NCBI GenBank assembly: GCA_903857685.1
Contig: CAIOFO010000130.1
Coordinates: forward strand, 1 to 34,222
Direction: 5' to 3'
Source: an uncultured Alphaproteobacteria bacterium
GTDB taxonomy: Bacteria > Pseudomonadota > Alphaproteobacteria > Micropepsales > Micropepsaceae
DNA: 34,222 nucleotides
Made by a program: the position numbers and the translations under genes. Below the pieces are notes generated by a model. The model was not told where the DNA came from. It made no database searches and saw nothing but the letters and a program-made list of their open reading frames with translations. Positions 1 to 8,921 of the stretch are shown piece after piece (within the stretch, counting starts at the first letter, position 1; every line of letters begins with the position of its first letter).

Positions 1-470
1 AGGCCATGGAAGAAATCCGCGCCGGAAAGCTCCCGCACACTGTCCTTGTGCAGGTCGCCCACATCATAACCGGCCAGAGACCAAAGCGGCTTTTCGGCGC
101 GGAATGCTTCCAAGAACCGCCCGGCGCCGCAACCGATGTCGAGCATTGTGCCGGCCTCGGCCAGCGCAAGCATTGCGTCGAGTTTTTGAACGGCAAGCCC
201 GTCACGATTGACGATTTTGCCGCCGACGAAATTCACCTGACGCCCGACCACTCTGTAGTCGTCATAGTGGCGCTCATACAGACCGTCCATCGCCGCATGC
301 CAATCCGCATTGAGAGCTTTCTGCACATGCCCGCAGTCGCGGCATTGCATCAGGCGGAAGGGATGAAGGGCGTCAGCCTTGGTGGTCGCGCCCCGCAAAA
401 TTCGACCCTGAACCAGGTCTTGCAGCACGGTTCCACGGCAAATCAGGCAGGTTGCGTCTGAAACCGTCAT
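1..470 (-). CDS. SAM-dependent methyltransferase with N-terminal zinc-finger motif (partial, 3' end outside window)
   Basis: About 156 residues are visible from an ATG at 470; the C-terminal part lies beyond position 1. Residues 8-11 (CLIC) and 43-46 (CRDC) form two CxxC pairs typical of the putative zinc-binding domain in front of sugar C-methyltransferases (TylCIII type) and related class I enzymes. Residues 111-119 (DIGCGAGRF) are the glycine-rich SAM-binding motif I. The start is supported by an AAGGA-like ribosome site upstream. It would act in the cytoplasm on a nucleotide sugar or a glycan intermediate. It is the last visible gene of a minus-strand group with the flippase and the methyltransferase-like gene, separated from the flippase by 48 bases. 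The class I methyltransferase assignment is firm; the substrate, and whether the methyl goes to carbon or oxygen, are unknown. Confidence 0.85.
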   Translation of the reverse strand, partial: MTVSDATCLICRGTVLQDLVQGRILRGATTKADALHPFRLMQCRDCGHVQKALNADWHAAMDGLYERHYDDYRVVGRQVNFVGGKIVNRDGLAVQKLDAMLALAEAGTMLDIGCGAGRFLEAFRAEKPLWSLAGYDVGDLHKDSVRELSGADFFHG

Positions 471-518
471 AAGGTGTTTCCTTCAGGCGGATGCTTTCAG
501 GCACCCTAAAACAAGGCG

Positions 519-1940
519 TTAGCGCTGCAATATTTCGGGAGGAGATCCTGCCGGAATAGCCGGATTTTCATGCCATGCGGCGCGGCTTCGCACCAGTATC
601 CAGGCCGTTCCCGGCAGCATCAGGAATGTCATGACGGACGCGTATCCGATTACGATACCCAATGTGCCGCCAAGATACGCGCCACTCAGTGCGGCGATGA
701 GCATGATAGGTGTGACGACAGAGGTAAGCGCAACGATCGGTTCTTTTTTGTGGGCCCGCAGATAGGAAATCATCACGCTCGCCAGAATTTTGGAAAGGGA
801 AGACACGGCCAGAATTGCGAAGGGCAGGAAAGGAAGAAGCCGGCCGTCGAGGCGGTAATGATATATCGTGATGCCCGCGCGCAACAGGATCAGCGTCGCC
901 GCGCCCAGAACGACCAGAACGACTGCTTGGAGTCCGACACGCAAGGTCATTTTGTTGAGGCCGGACCAGTCGCGTAGAGCCGCCAGCGCGCCCATGGCGG
1001 GAAATTTCACCGCGGGCCATAAGAGCGCCACGCCGGTCATGGAGTCGACCAGCGTCCAGCTAAGCCCCATTTGTCCTGCCGCGACTGGCCCAACCATGCG
1101 GAACGTGATCGGTACAAAAAGGCTGTATTGGATGAAACCCGAAATCTGAGATACGCCCAGGCGCAGTTGCAGCGGCAGGATTTCCCGGCGCCAGGAAATG
1201 GCACCTTCCGGCGGATGCGTTTTGAAAAAGAATAGAACGAAATGCATCCGGGACACAACAAGGATGGTCAGCAGGAATATGACCGCAGCGGCCAGACTCA
1301 GGGGCAGGGCGTAAAGTCCATAACCGTTGCTGAGGAAATACCACAGCGACAGGGATGCGACCACGCCGCGGCCGAAGCGGTAAAAATAAATGATGGTGAG
1401 CTGGTTGGTGCCTTCCAGCAGCCAGAAAAAATTGTTGCACCACAGGTCAACCGCCGCCAGCACGCACATCATCAGCCATGGTGTCTGCCAGTCTGCGATC
1501 CCTGTGCGGGAGGAAAACATCCAATAGCCGGCCGCCAACAGGCCGGCGACCAGGACGATGGAAAGTGCGCCAAACCAGGCCAGGCTGAATCGCCCGATGC
1601 CGGCCAGGCGCGTCATCGCCTGGGCCGCACCGCTGACACGACCGCCCTTGCCGAACACCAGATGGGCAGCTTCGTGGCTGGCGAACTGCACCACCACGAT
1701 TTGCAGGCCCAGATCCACCAGCTGCGTCAACTGGGTGAGGCTGCCAAAAGTATAATAGTAACCCTGCACCGCGGCAGACATTCCGGCCGTGACAAAGCGG
1801 ATGGTGATCAGGCCCGCGAACACCGACCAGGCGCGCTGCGCGATGCCGAGCAGCAGCGGAGTGCTCATACCGGTGATTTGCGTCAGGCGTGCCAGCATGG
1901 AAGAGGAAGGGTGTCCGTTAGAGAAAAGACGCGGGGGCAT
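519..1940 (-). CDS. Polysaccharide flippase, Wzx-like (MATE/MOP superfamily)
   Basis: This 473-residue protein is hydrophobic nearly throughout, with about a dozen candidate membrane segments broken by short polar loops, as expected for lipid-linked-oligosaccharide flippases. Such proteins move undecaprenyl-diphosphate-linked repeat units across the inner membrane. The first ATG is used; an alternative ATG at residue 15 (MLARLTQ) fits the usual short cytoplasmic N-terminus equally well. The gene starts 11 bases after the stop of the methyltransferase-like gene, so the two are probably cotranscribed. The C-terminal tail after the last helix is proline-rich and polar. Family members share little sequence, so the call rests on length, hydrophobic pattern and context; a lipopolysaccharide-type exporter of the same superfamily cannot be excluded. 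Confidence 0.8.
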   Translation of the reverse strand: MPPRLFSNGHPSSSMLARLTQITGMSTPLLLGIAQRAWSVFAGLITIRFVTAGMSAAVQGYYYTFGSLTQLTQLVDLGLQIVVVQFASHEAAHLVFGKGGRVSGAAQAMTRLAGIGRFSLAWFGALSIVLVAGLLAAGYWMFSSRTGIADWQTPWLMMCVLAAVDLWCNNFFWLLEGTNQLTIIYFYRFGRGVVASLSLWYFLSNGYGLYALPLSLAAAVIFLLTILVVSRMHFVLFFFKTHPPEGAISWRREILPLQLRLGVSQISGFIQYSLFVPITFRMVGPVAAGQMGLSWTLVDSMTGVALLWPAVKFPAMGALAALRDWSGLNKMTLRVGLQAVVLVVLGAATLILLRAGITIYHYRLDGRLLPFLPFAILAVSSLSKILASVMISYLRAHKKEPIVALTSVVTPIMLIAALSGAYLGGTLGIVIGYASVMTFLMLPGTAWILVRSRAAWHENPAIPAGSPPEILQR

Positions 1941-1951
1941 TTCACCCGGTA

Positions 1952-3118
1952 TCAGAGATACGACTTTCCGATCCGTTCAAGAAATCGCTCTTCCTGGCTT
2001 GGGTTCTTTTCCCCGTAAACGCTGGCCAGGAACGCGATCACCTCGCCATACCCGACGGTCGCAGCCTTTTTGGCATTTTCCTGCGTGGCGCGGACAAAGG
2101 CCGAGAGCGGATTGGTTCCGGTATAGGACGCTATTTCATAGCCATGCATGATCGTTTCCAGCCGCAGCACGCGGCGGCTCATGCTGCGAAACTTTTCCCG
2201 GACGGATGTAGTGCGTGGCAGCACCTGATAATCGCTTATGGCAGGGTCGGAGGAATAGGCCACGACACGTTCTTCCACATGGCACATCCGAAAACCGGTG
2301 GCGTCAAACTCCCGCGCAACAAATCCCCGCGACCGCAACAATTCATAACCCCAACCTTCGAATATGACCGGCGCGCGCGTATTTTTCAGGGCAGCATAGG
2401 ACATGCGCACATAGTATTTCATCGCGCTGTCCTGCATTTCCGCCAGGCAGTGATTGGCCGTGACCAGATCGACCGCCAAAGGCAGTTCCGCCGGCTCCAC
2501 ATCAATGATTTTCCACCAGGGGATATGAACGGCCTGATAATCATCAAGGCGCGCCGTGACGTCGCGCAAACTCATAGGCTCGCTGGCCAGCTCGCAGAAG
2601 CCTGACTTGGCTGCGGCCGACCACATCCGGTTTTGCAGCAGATAAAAGGCTTGGGTGTTCTCCACGCCGATATAGGAAATGCCGTCCAGGATGTGCAGCA
2701 GGCCGAGATAACCGGAGCCCGGCCCGAACTCCATCACCCGTTTTGGCTGGGCGGCGCGGATATAGCGAAAAATCCCCATCGCCCGCATCAGTGCGTTTTC
2801 GCAGCGCAGAGGCCGACCGAATGTCATCGTGGTGAAGTCGATTATGAAACGCACGGCGCGCTGGAAGAGGGCAAATTCGTCCGGCGTCAGTCCTTGCAGC
2901 AGGTCCTCGACGGTGCTTTTGAGCCGCGTCTCATGCATCACATCGACATAGCGCCAGAGTTCGGCTTCCGACCTGACATGAACGGGATAGCCGGTGGCGT
3001 TGAAAACCTGGGGTTGGAAAGCTTCGATGATGCGATTGGAAAGTGTCGCCCGGCCCTTTTGCTCTTCCCGGTCGTAAAGCTCGGGCGCCAGTGCGGCGTT
3101 TTCACTCGTCAAGGGCAT
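1952..3118 (-). CDS. Methyltransferase-like protein, putative sugar O-methyltransferase
   Basis: A 388-residue soluble protein. Residues 129-137 (MEFGPGSGY) form a clear SAM-binding motif I at the end of a beta strand, preceded by about 120 residues of mostly helical sequence. The following stretch (residues 145-160) suits motif II of a class I fold. Long cluster-encoded proteins of this layout are usually annotated as putative sugar O-methyltransferases. It begins the minus-strand group that continues into the flippase and is divergent from the EamA permease. The ribosome site is weak (GAGAAA, seven bases before ATG). The Rossmann-like methyltransferase fold is well supported; a role in sugar methylation is inferred from the neighbours. 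Confidence 0.65.
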   Translation of the reverse strand: MPLTSENAALAPELYDREEQKGRATLSNRIIEAFQPQVFNATGYPVHVRSEAELWRYVDVMHETRLKSTVEDLLQGLTPDEFALFQRAVRFIIDFTTMTFGRPLRCENALMRAMGIFRYIRAAQPKRVMEFGPGSGYLGLLHILDGISYIGVENTQAFYLLQNRMWSAAAKSGFCELASEPMSLRDVTARLDDYQAVHIPWWKIIDVEPAELPLAVDLVTANHCLAEMQDSAMKYYVRMSYAALKNTRAPVIFEGWGYELLRSRGFVAREFDATGFRMCHVEERVVAYSSDPAISDYQVLPRTTSVREKFRSMSRRVLRLETIMHGYEIASYTGTNPLSAFVRATQENAKKAATVGYGEVIAFLASVYGEKNPSQEERFLERIGKSYL

Positions 3119-3171
3119 TGATTTCTCATGATTTTCATGGCGGGAAGGGCCTGCTTATAGCGTAATTGCGA

Positions 3172-3177
3172 TATAAT
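3172..3177 (+). promoter_or_regulatory. Candidate -10 box for the EamA/Nudix operon
   Basis: A perfect TATAAT lies in the short divergent gap and points toward the permease gene. No good -35 hexamer sits at 16-18 bases upstream, so this is only a candidate. If it is used, transcription begins near 3184, which favours the TTG start at 3211 over the upstream TTG at 3166. Confidence 0.35.
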
Positions 3178-3210
3178 GTAAGCCCGCCTCGAACCACCGA
3201 TTCCCCTTCC

Positions 3211-4047
3211 TTGAACAGCCCGGTTTTTATCATTGTCATCGCGGCGGCGCTGCTGCATTCGTCCTGGCACGCCATGATCAAGCAGTCCCCCGACAGGATG
3301 GTCGGGCTGGCGGGGATGAATGTGGTTAGTGCCGGCCTGTCGCTATTCGCCCTGCCATTTGTGTCCCTGCCGCACGGCCGTGTCTGGCCGGTGCTGGCGG
3401 GTTCGGTGTTGCTGCACAATTTTTACAAGATCGGACTGGCGCGGCTTTATGCGGCGGGCGATCTGGGCCAGTCCTTTCCGCTGGCGCGCGGCATGTCGCC
3501 CCTGGCGGCGACGTTGCTGGCGATGATTTTTCTGGGCGAAGTTCCCAGTCCGGCGCATTTGGCGGGCATCGTGACAATCTGTCTCGGGCTGCTGTTGCTC
3601 GCGCTGGACCGGACCGGCCGGCCCCGCATCCTTGTGATCGTACTGGCGGCGCTGGTGGGGCTGTCGGTGGCGGCCTATTCGGTGGTGGATGGTTACGGTG
3701 TGCGTCTCAAGGGTGACTGGGTCAGCTTCACGATCTGGCTGATGGTGCTGGATGGCGGCGCCTATGTGCTGCTGTCCTGGCGGCTGGTGGGCAATGATCT
3801 ATGGCCCACGCTTTACCGACAGCGCGGCCGGGTATTGCTCAGTGGTGCCCTGGGTGTCATATCTTTTTGCGTTTTCCTCTGGGCCCTGGGGCAGGCGCCC
3901 GTCGGCATGGTGACGGCTTTGCGTGAGGTCAGCGTCCTATTCGCCTCACTTATCGGTGTGATCTTCCTGCGGGAGCGTTTTTCGCCGTCACGGCTGGCGG
4001 GCGCGGCGCTCGTCTCCATCGGCGTCGGCAGTCTGGCTCTGCTATAG
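3211..4047 (+). CDS. EamA/DMT-superfamily permease
   Basis: About 278 residues with around ten hydrophobic segments in two similar halves, the layout of EamA (drug/metabolite transporter) proteins. The early SSWHAMIK segment and the late LREVSVLFASLIG and FLRERFSPSRLAGAALV segments are typical EamA signatures. In glycan loci such proteins have been linked to movement of small metabolites or lipid-linked sugars, but the substrate here is unknown. The start is uncertain: the frame opens at a TTG at 3166, while a TTG at 3211 gives a more usual N-terminus (MNSPVFII) and lies downstream of a TATAAT. Neither has a good ribosome site. The Nudix gene follows after 8 bases, so the two are probably cotranscribed. 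Confidence 0.8.
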   Translation: MNSPVFIIVIAAALLHSSWHAMIKQSPDRMVGLAGMNVVSAGLSLFALPFVSLPHGRVWPVLAGSVLLHNFYKIGLARLYAAGDLGQSFPLARGMSPLAATLLAMIFLGEVPSPAHLAGIVTICLGLLLLALDRTGRPRILVIVLAALVGLSVAAYSVVDGYGVRLKGDWVSFTIWLMVLDGGAYVLLSWRLVGNDLWPTLYRQRGRVLLSGALGVISFCVFLWALGQAPVGMVTALREVSVLFASLIGVIFLRERFSPSRLAGAALVSIGVGSLALL

Positions 4048-4055
4048 GCACACGA

Positions 4056-4529
4056 ATGCTTGATCCGTTTCTCGATTCCCGCATGCCGCTGGTTCCGGGC
4101 GGAGCAACCGCCGCGATCATTCTGGTCGAAGGCGGCCGCTATCTGCTGCAGCACCGCGATCCCAAGCCGGAGATATTTTTTCCCGATCACTGGGGCCTGT
4201 TCGGCGGCGCCACCGAACAGGGCGAAAGCGATCCCGAAGGTTTGCGCCGCGAGCTGATGGAAGAGCTCGGGCTGGATTTTCCGGAAAGCGAATTTCGCTA
4301 TTTCACCCGGTTCGATTTCGATCTCGGCTTTTGCAACCGTCCCCCCATTCGTCGGATTTTTTTCGAGTTGGGTCCGCTGCCGGATGCGATTCTGGGCCGC
4401 ATCCGTCTTGGCGAGGGCCGGGCGGTAATGGCGTTCACCGCGCGTGAGGCCCTTGGCAGCCTGCGCCTGACCCCGTACGACGGTTTTGCCCTTTGGATGC
4501 ACGCCAATCAGGCGCGTCTGCAGCCGTGA
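4056..4529 (+). CDS. Nudix hydrolase
   Basis: A 157-residue protein with a complete Nudix box (G-x5-E-x7-REUxEExGU) at roughly residues 51-73, reading GATEQGE then RELMEELGL. Nudix enzymes split nucleoside diphosphates linked to another group; the Glu residues of REUxEE bind the catalytic metal. Length and position in a glycan cluster would suit a nucleotide-sugar or dinucleotide pyrophosphatase such as the GDP-mannose hydrolase group, but the box does not define the substrate. It starts 8 bases after the permease gene and is followed by a 70-base gap before the TylF-type methyltransferase. The family is certain; a clean-up or regulatory role on nucleotide sugars is inference. Confidence 0.93.
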   Translation: MLDPFLDSRMPLVPGGATAAIILVEGGRYLLQHRDPKPEIFFPDHWGLFGGATEQGESDPEGLRRELMEELGLDFPESEFRYFTRFDFDLGFCNRPPIRRIFFELGPLPDAILGRIRLGEGRAVMAFTAREALGSLRLTPYDGFALWMHANQARLQP

Positions 4530-4599
4530 GCGGCCATGTTGCAGGCCCGGGGCCGATATCTGATAGGGTCGCGCGGAGCGGTGTCGGGAAGGCAGTGAG

Positions 4600-5628
4600 A
4601 TGAAGAATGTGTTGGGTCTGGTGGGCAAGGTGGCGCAGCTTTATGGTGGCCTTTACTACCAGCGTTTCTCCCGCGACCTGAATACGCTGCTGATTTGCCA
4701 GGGTCTGGGGCGCGTGCTGCGCGCCACCCGCGTGTCTGCCACCGACCCCGGTGCCATGATCCGTACTGCGCTGGTCGGCCATTATTTTAATTTTTTGCGG
4801 CATTTCGAGGTACTGGCCGATTGCGGCTTTGCCGTTTCCTGTTTTGCCGGAAAGCCGGACGATGTCTATCACCCCAGCCAGCCGCTGGCGGCCTTCGATC
4901 CCGCGCAATTCGATTGCGTGCTGGTGGCCGACGATGTGGCAGAAGAAAGGTTATACGCCGAGGTTGCCGCCAAGGGCGCCCGGCCAATCCGCATCATGCG
5001 GGTGGTGGAGGCGCATATCGCGGTGCTGAAAAGCATGCGCTTCCGCGGCGTGGTCTCCTGTCTCAACCCCTACAAGCAGGCGGTGATCACGGCGGTGGCG
5101 GCCGTCACCGATCCGGGCGGTATCGTGGTGGAATGCGGCGTCTATATGGGCGGCACCACCATCCAGATGGCGCTGCTGCAACGCGCCTTGGGACTGAAGC
5201 GGCGCATCTATGCGCTGGACACGTTTGAAGGCATGCCGGAGCCGACCGCTTCGGATTATGGCGGTGGCATGGTCTATACCGCCGGCATGTTCGCCGATAA
5301 CCGTCAGGGTCTGGTGCAATCCTATTACCACAAGGCCGGTGTCGAGGCCGACATCGAAATCGTGCCCGGCCTTTGCCAGGACACGCTCCCGGCAATCATC
5401 GCTAGGACGCCCCATGTGGCGTTCGCCTTTTTGGATACCGACCAGTATGCGGGTACCAAGGGCGGGTTGGACATGATCGGACCGGTCCTGCGCAGTGGCG
5501 ATGTGATCGTGGTCGACGATACCAGTGTACGGGGCGTCGACACGGCGATCCGCGAAGCGCTGGCGCGCGATGCCGGACTGGTGCGGGCGCCGGTCCTGAT
5601 GAATTTCGATCTCGTTTTCCGGCACTAA
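4600..5628 (+). CDS. TylF/MycF-type O-methyltransferase with N-terminal extension
   Basis: The C-terminal 190 residues of this 342-residue protein match the macrocin O-methyltransferase (TylF) family: VVECGVYMGGTT (residues 176-187) is the SAM-binding loop, ALDTFEGMPEP (205-215) is a hallmark, and FLDTDQYAGTKGGLD followed by VVDD (278-307) supplies the acidic metal-binding residues. TylF and MycF methylate sugar hydroxyls with Mg2+. The first 150 residues are extra; they have an alternating strand/helix pattern (residues 53-82 and 104-135) that looks like a separate Rossmann-like domain. A GGAAGG-like ribosome site supports the ATG at 4600. The likely target is a sugar hydroxyl of the glycan; which sugar is unknown. 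Confidence 0.88.
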   Translation: MKNVLGLVGKVAQLYGGLYYQRFSRDLNTLLICQGLGRVLRATRVSATDPGAMIRTALVGHYFNFLRHFEVLADCGFAVSCFAGKPDDVYHPSQPLAAFDPAQFDCVLVADDVAEERLYAEVAAKGARPIRIMRVVEAHIAVLKSMRFRGVVSCLNPYKQAVITAVAAVTDPGGIVVECGVYMGGTTIQMALLQRALGLKRRIYALDTFEGMPEPTASDYGGGMVYTAGMFADNRQGLVQSYYHKAGVEADIEIVPGLCQDTLPAIIARTPHVAFAFLDTDQYAGTKGGLDMIGPVLRSGDVIVVDDTSVRGVDTAIREALARDAGLVRAPVLMNFDLVFRH

Positions 5629-5708
5629 GGGCCCCGAGTTGACCCGAAGGGGTGCCCAATGTTAACATTCGGAAGTCGAATTTTCCTTATAAATCAAGGC
5701 TGAAGGGC

Positions 5709-6485
5709 ATGAAGGCGGTCATCCTGGCAGGGGGCCTGGGGACCAGGCTCAGGGAAGTTACCGAGGTTAAACCCAAGCCTCTGGTCGAGATCGGCAGCCA
5801 GCCGGTCCTGTGGCACATCCTGAAGACCTATTCGCATTATGGCGTGACGGATTTCATCATCTGCCTCGGCTACAAGGGCTATCTGATCAAGGAATATTTT
5901 GCCAACTACAGCCTGCACATGTCGGACGTGACTTTCGACATGACGACGGGCAAATGCGAAGTGCATCAGAACAATTCCGAGCCCTGGCGCGTGACGCTGG
6001 TGGATACCGGCGAAGCCACCCAGACCGGCGGGCGCCTCAAGCGCGTGGCGCGCCATCTGGCCGGCGAAGAAGATTTCTGCATGACCTATGGCGATGGCGT
6101 GGCGAATATCGATATCGCCAGGCTGATCGCCTTTCATCGCGGCCACAAGCGCCTGGCGACGGTCAGTGCGGTGCGTCCGCCGGCGCGCTTCGGCGCCCTC
6201 GACATGGACAATACCGATCTGGTGACGGCATTCCAGGAAAAGCCGGTGGGCGACAACGTCTATATCAATGGCGGCTATTTTGTGCTGTCGCCGCGGGTAC
6301 TGGATTACATCGCGGACGACGCGATGCCGTGGGAACGCGAACCGCTGGAACGGCTCGCCGCCGAAAAGCAGTTGAAGGCGTTCCGGCATAACGGCTTCTG
6401 GCAGCCCATGGATACGCTGCGCGACAAGCAGTATCTGGACGGGCTTTGGGAATCCGGCGCCGCCGAGTGGAAAGTCTGGAAATGA
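5709..6485 (+). CDS. rfbF: Glucose-1-phosphate cytidylyltransferase
   Basis: Makes CDP-glucose from CTP and glucose 1-phosphate, the entry step to CDP-3,6-dideoxyhexoses. The N-terminus MKAVILAGGLGTRL and the following KPKPLVEIG are the nucleotide-binding signature of sugar nucleotidyltransferases; the overall sequence (GYKGYLIKEYF, YGDGVANIDI, DTLRDK at the C-terminus) matches RfbF/DdhA. The frame is open back to a GTG at 5652, but the ATG at 5709 gives the family start and a 258-residue protein, the normal length. The 45 bases before it are noticeably AT-rich (TTAACA near 5662, TATAAA near 5688), so a local promoter is possible. The stop overlaps the rfbG start by four bases (ATGA). Confidence 0.96.
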   Translation: MKAVILAGGLGTRLREVTEVKPKPLVEIGSQPVLWHILKTYSHYGVTDFIICLGYKGYLIKEYFANYSLHMSDVTFDMTTGKCEVHQNNSEPWRVTLVDTGEATQTGGRLKRVARHLAGEEDFCMTYGDGVANIDIARLIAFHRGHKRLATVSAVRPPARFGALDMDNTDLVTAFQEKPVGDNVYINGGYFVLSPRVLDYIADDAMPWEREPLERLAAEKQLKAFRHNGFWQPMDTLRDKQYLDGLWESGAAEWKVWK

Positions 6486-7591
6486 CGCCAGCATTCTGGC
6501 AGGGCAAGCGCGTATTCCTCACGGGGCATACGGGGTTCAAGGGCTCCTGGCTGGCGCTCTGGCTGACGCAGCTGGGCGCCAGGGTCAGCGGTTATGCACT
6601 GGCGCCGCCCACCCAGCCCAGCCTTTTCGACCTGGCCAAGGTTGAACCCAGGCTCGCCCAGCATACCGTTTCCGACATCCGCGACCTGGAGGCGGTGAAG
6701 CGCGCCATGGCGTCCGCCAAACCGGACATCGTCATTCACATGTCGGCGCAGCCGCTGGTGCGCGAGGGCTACAGCGACCCGGTCGGCACCTATGCGGTGA
6801 ATGTGATGGGCACCGTCAACCTGCTGGAAGCGGTGCGCGGCACCCCTTCGGCCCGGGCAGTCCTGATCGTGACCACCGACAAATGCTATGAAAATCACGA
6901 CATGGTTCAGAGCTTTCGGGAGGGCGATAGGCTGGGGGGGCGGGACCCCTATAGCAACAGCAAGGCCTGCGCCGAATTGGCCGCCGGAGCCTATCGCCAA
7001 TCCTTCTTTGCCGCGGAAGGCAGCGCCAGGATCGCCACGGCCCGGGCGGGCAATGTGATCGGCGGCGGCGACTGGGCCAAGGATCGGCTGATCCCGGATC
7101 TGGTTCAGGCCTTCATGCAGGGCAACGCGCCCCTGATCCGCTCGCCCCATGCTGTGCGGCCCTGGCAACACGTCCTGGAGCCGCTGGCAGGGTATCTGAG
7201 CCTGTGCGAGGCGCTCTGGGCCGGCGGCGCGGACGAAGGCTGGAATTTCGGTCCCAATCCTGATGACGCCAAGCCCGTATCCTGGATCGCCGACCGCCTG
7301 GCGCAGCTTTGGGGCGACAAGGCGCATTGGACGCTGGATAACAACGCGGGCCATCCGCACGAGGCAGCCTATCTGAGCCTGGATATTGCCAAGGCCGGGG
7401 CGCGTCTGGGCTATGCGCCGCGCTGGTTCCTGGATGATGCGCTGGCCAGCATCGTCGCCTGGTACAAGGCCTATGCCGCGGGCGAGGAGATGGGGCGCGT
7501 GACCGGCGATCAAATCGCCGCTTTCCAGGCGGGACGCCAGCCGGCACCCCGGATGGCCCTGGCGGGCGAGACAAGGGGAGCGATCGGGTGA
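6482..7591 (+). CDS. rfbG: CDP-glucose 4,6-dehydratase
   Basis: Converts CDP-glucose to CDP-4-keto-6-deoxyglucose in the cytoplasm. This 369-residue extended SDR has TGHTGFKG (residues 14-21) for NAD binding, TTDKCYEN (131-138) carrying the dehydratase Asp/Lys pair, and Y157SNSK161 as the catalytic YxxxK. These are RfbG hallmarks. The ATG at 6482 overlaps the rfbF stop as ATGA, implying translational coupling; an upstream in-frame ATG at 6446 lies inside rfbF and is less likely. The rfbH start overlaps this gene's stop as GTGA. The order rfbF-G-H matches classic O-antigen clusters of Salmonella and Yersinia. Confidence 0.96.
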   Translation: MTPAFWQGKRVFLTGHTGFKGSWLALWLTQLGARVSGYALAPPTQPSLFDLAKVEPRLAQHTVSDIRDLEAVKRAMASAKPDIVIHMSAQPLVREGYSDPVGTYAVNVMGTVNLLEAVRGTPSARAVLIVTTDKCYENHDMVQSFREGDRLGGRDPYSNSKACAELAAGAYRQSFFAAEGSARIATARAGNVIGGGDWAKDRLIPDLVQAFMQGNAPLIRSPHAVRPWQHVLEPLAGYLSLCEALWAGGADEGWNFGPNPDDAKPVSWIADRLAQLWGDKAHWTLDNNAGHPHEAAYLSLDIAKAGARLGYAPRWFLDDALASIVAWYKAYAAGEEMGRVTGDQIAAFQAGRQPAPRMALAGETRGAIG

Positions 7592-8916
7592 GCAGCGGCG
7601 AGAAACTGGATACGGCAGAACTGCGCCGGCAGATCCTGGAACTGTCGGAGGAATATGCCCGGCGGGTGCATGGCCCGCGCAATTTTGTGCCCGGCGAGAG
7701 TTCTGTCGCGGTGTCCGGCAAGGTGATGAGCCCAGCCGACATGCGCAACCTGGTGGACAGCGCCCTGGATATGTGGCTGACAGCGGGACGTTTCTCGGAC
7801 GAATTCGAAACGCGCTTTGCGGAATTCTTCGGCACCAAATATTCCCTGCTGGTGAATTCGGGCTCCTCGGCCAACCTGGTGGCTTTTTCGGCGCTGACCT
7901 CGCCATTGTTGCGCGGCAAGCGCCTCAAGCCCGGCGATGAAGTGATCACCGTCGCCGCGGGCTTTCCCACCACCGTCAATCCCATCATCCAGAATGGCTG
8001 CATTCCCGTCTTCATTGACGCGCATGTCCCGACCTACAACGCCGATGTCTTGATGCTGGAGGAAGCGCGCTCGGACAAGACGCGGGCCGTGATGTTCGCC
8101 CACACGCTGGGCAATCCGTTCGACCTCAGCGCGGTAAAAACGTTCTGCGACAAGCATGATCTGTGGCTGATCGAGGATTGCTGCGACGCGCTGGGCGCCA
8201 CCTATGACGGCAAGCCGGTAGGCACCTTCGGCAATATCGCCACGGTCAGCTTCTATCCGGCCCATCACATCACCATGGGCGAGGGCGGCGCCGTGATGAC
8301 GGACCGTCCGGCACTCAAGAAAATCCTGGAGAGCTTCCGCGATTGGGGCCGCGACTGTTATTGCCCGCCGGGCAAGGACAATACCTGCGGCAACCGGTTC
8401 GGCTGGCAGCTGGGCAGCCTGCCCAAGGGCTATGACCACAAATACACCTATCGCCATATCGGCTATAATCTGAAGGTTTCGGACATGCAGGCGGCGGTGG
8501 GCCTGTCGCAGCTGGACCGCGCCCCGGATTTCATCGCTGCGCGGCGGCGCAATTTCAAGCTGCTGACGGATGGTCTGGGCGATCTGCAGGACTTGCTGAT
8601 CCTGCCCGAGGCGACGGCGAACAGCGATCCGTCCTGGTTCGGCTATCCCATCGCCGTGCGGCCCGGCGGTCCCCGGACGCGGGAGGAAATTGTCGGCTAT
8701 CTCGAAGACCACAAGGTTGCAACACGCCTGCTGTTCGGCGGCAACCTGCTGCGCCAGCCAGCCTACCGCGACGTCAATTGCCGGGTGATCGGCGACCTGC
8801 CGGGGGCCGACTTCATCATGAACAATGTGTTCTGGATCGGCGTATTTCCGGGACTTGACCAGCCCCGTATCGATTACATGATCGAGACGCTGCACGCCGC
8901 CATGCGGGCGAAATAG
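7588..8916 (+). CDS. rfbH: CDP-4-dehydro-6-deoxyglucose 3-dehydrase (E1)
   Basis: Removes the C-3 hydroxyl of CDP-4-keto-6-deoxyglucose using pyridoxamine phosphate and a [2Fe-2S] cluster. The 442-residue protein belongs to the DegT/DnrJ/EryC1 fold, but the PLP lysine is replaced by His226 in SFYPAHH, the mark of the E1 dehydrase. The cluster motif C-x57-C-x-C-x7-C is exactly present as C199, C257, C259 and C267. The GTG start overlaps the rfbG stop (GTGA). E1 normally needs an NAD(P)H-dependent flavin/iron-sulfur reductase (E3, RfbI/AscD); none is encoded in this window, so it must lie elsewhere or be replaced. The product, CDP-3,6-dideoxy-4-ketohexose, is the likely acceptor for the TPP enzyme encoded at 11171-12976. 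Confidence 0.96.
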   Translation: MSSGEKLDTAELRRQILELSEEYARRVHGPRNFVPGESSVAVSGKVMSPADMRNLVDSALDMWLTAGRFSDEFETRFAEFFGTKYSLLVNSGSSANLVAFSALTSPLLRGKRLKPGDEVITVAAGFPTTVNPIIQNGCIPVFIDAHVPTYNADVLMLEEARSDKTRAVMFAHTLGNPFDLSAVKTFCDKHDLWLIEDCCDALGATYDGKPVGTFGNIATVSFYPAHHITMGEGGAVMTDRPALKKILESFRDWGRDCYCPPGKDNTCGNRFGWQLGSLPKGYDHKYTYRHIGYNLKVSDMQAAVGLSQLDRAPDFIAARRRNFKLLTDGLGDLQDLLILPEATANSDPSWFGYPIAVRPGGPRTREEIVGYLEDHKVATRLLFGGNLLRQPAYRDVNCRVIGDLPGADFIMNNVFWIGVFPGLDQPRIDYMIETLHAAMRAK

Positions 8917-8921
8917 GGCGC

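Noticed and set aside
6-461. Plus-strand frame of 151 codons at the left edge
   Set aside because: The opposite strand encodes a methyltransferase with CxxC pairs and a SAM motif, which explains the open frame.
3166-3210. Use of the TTG at 3166 as start of the EamA permease
   Set aside because: It would place a perfect TATAAT inside the coding region and add an uncharacteristic polar N-terminus; the TTG at 3211 is preferred, without proof.
6305-7906. Long minus-strand open frame of 533 codons opposite rfbF/rfbG/rfbH
   Set aside because: It is antisense to three strongly recognised genes, has a low-complexity Arg/Pro/Ala-rich translation and no known motif; long antisense frames are common in GC-rich coding DNA.
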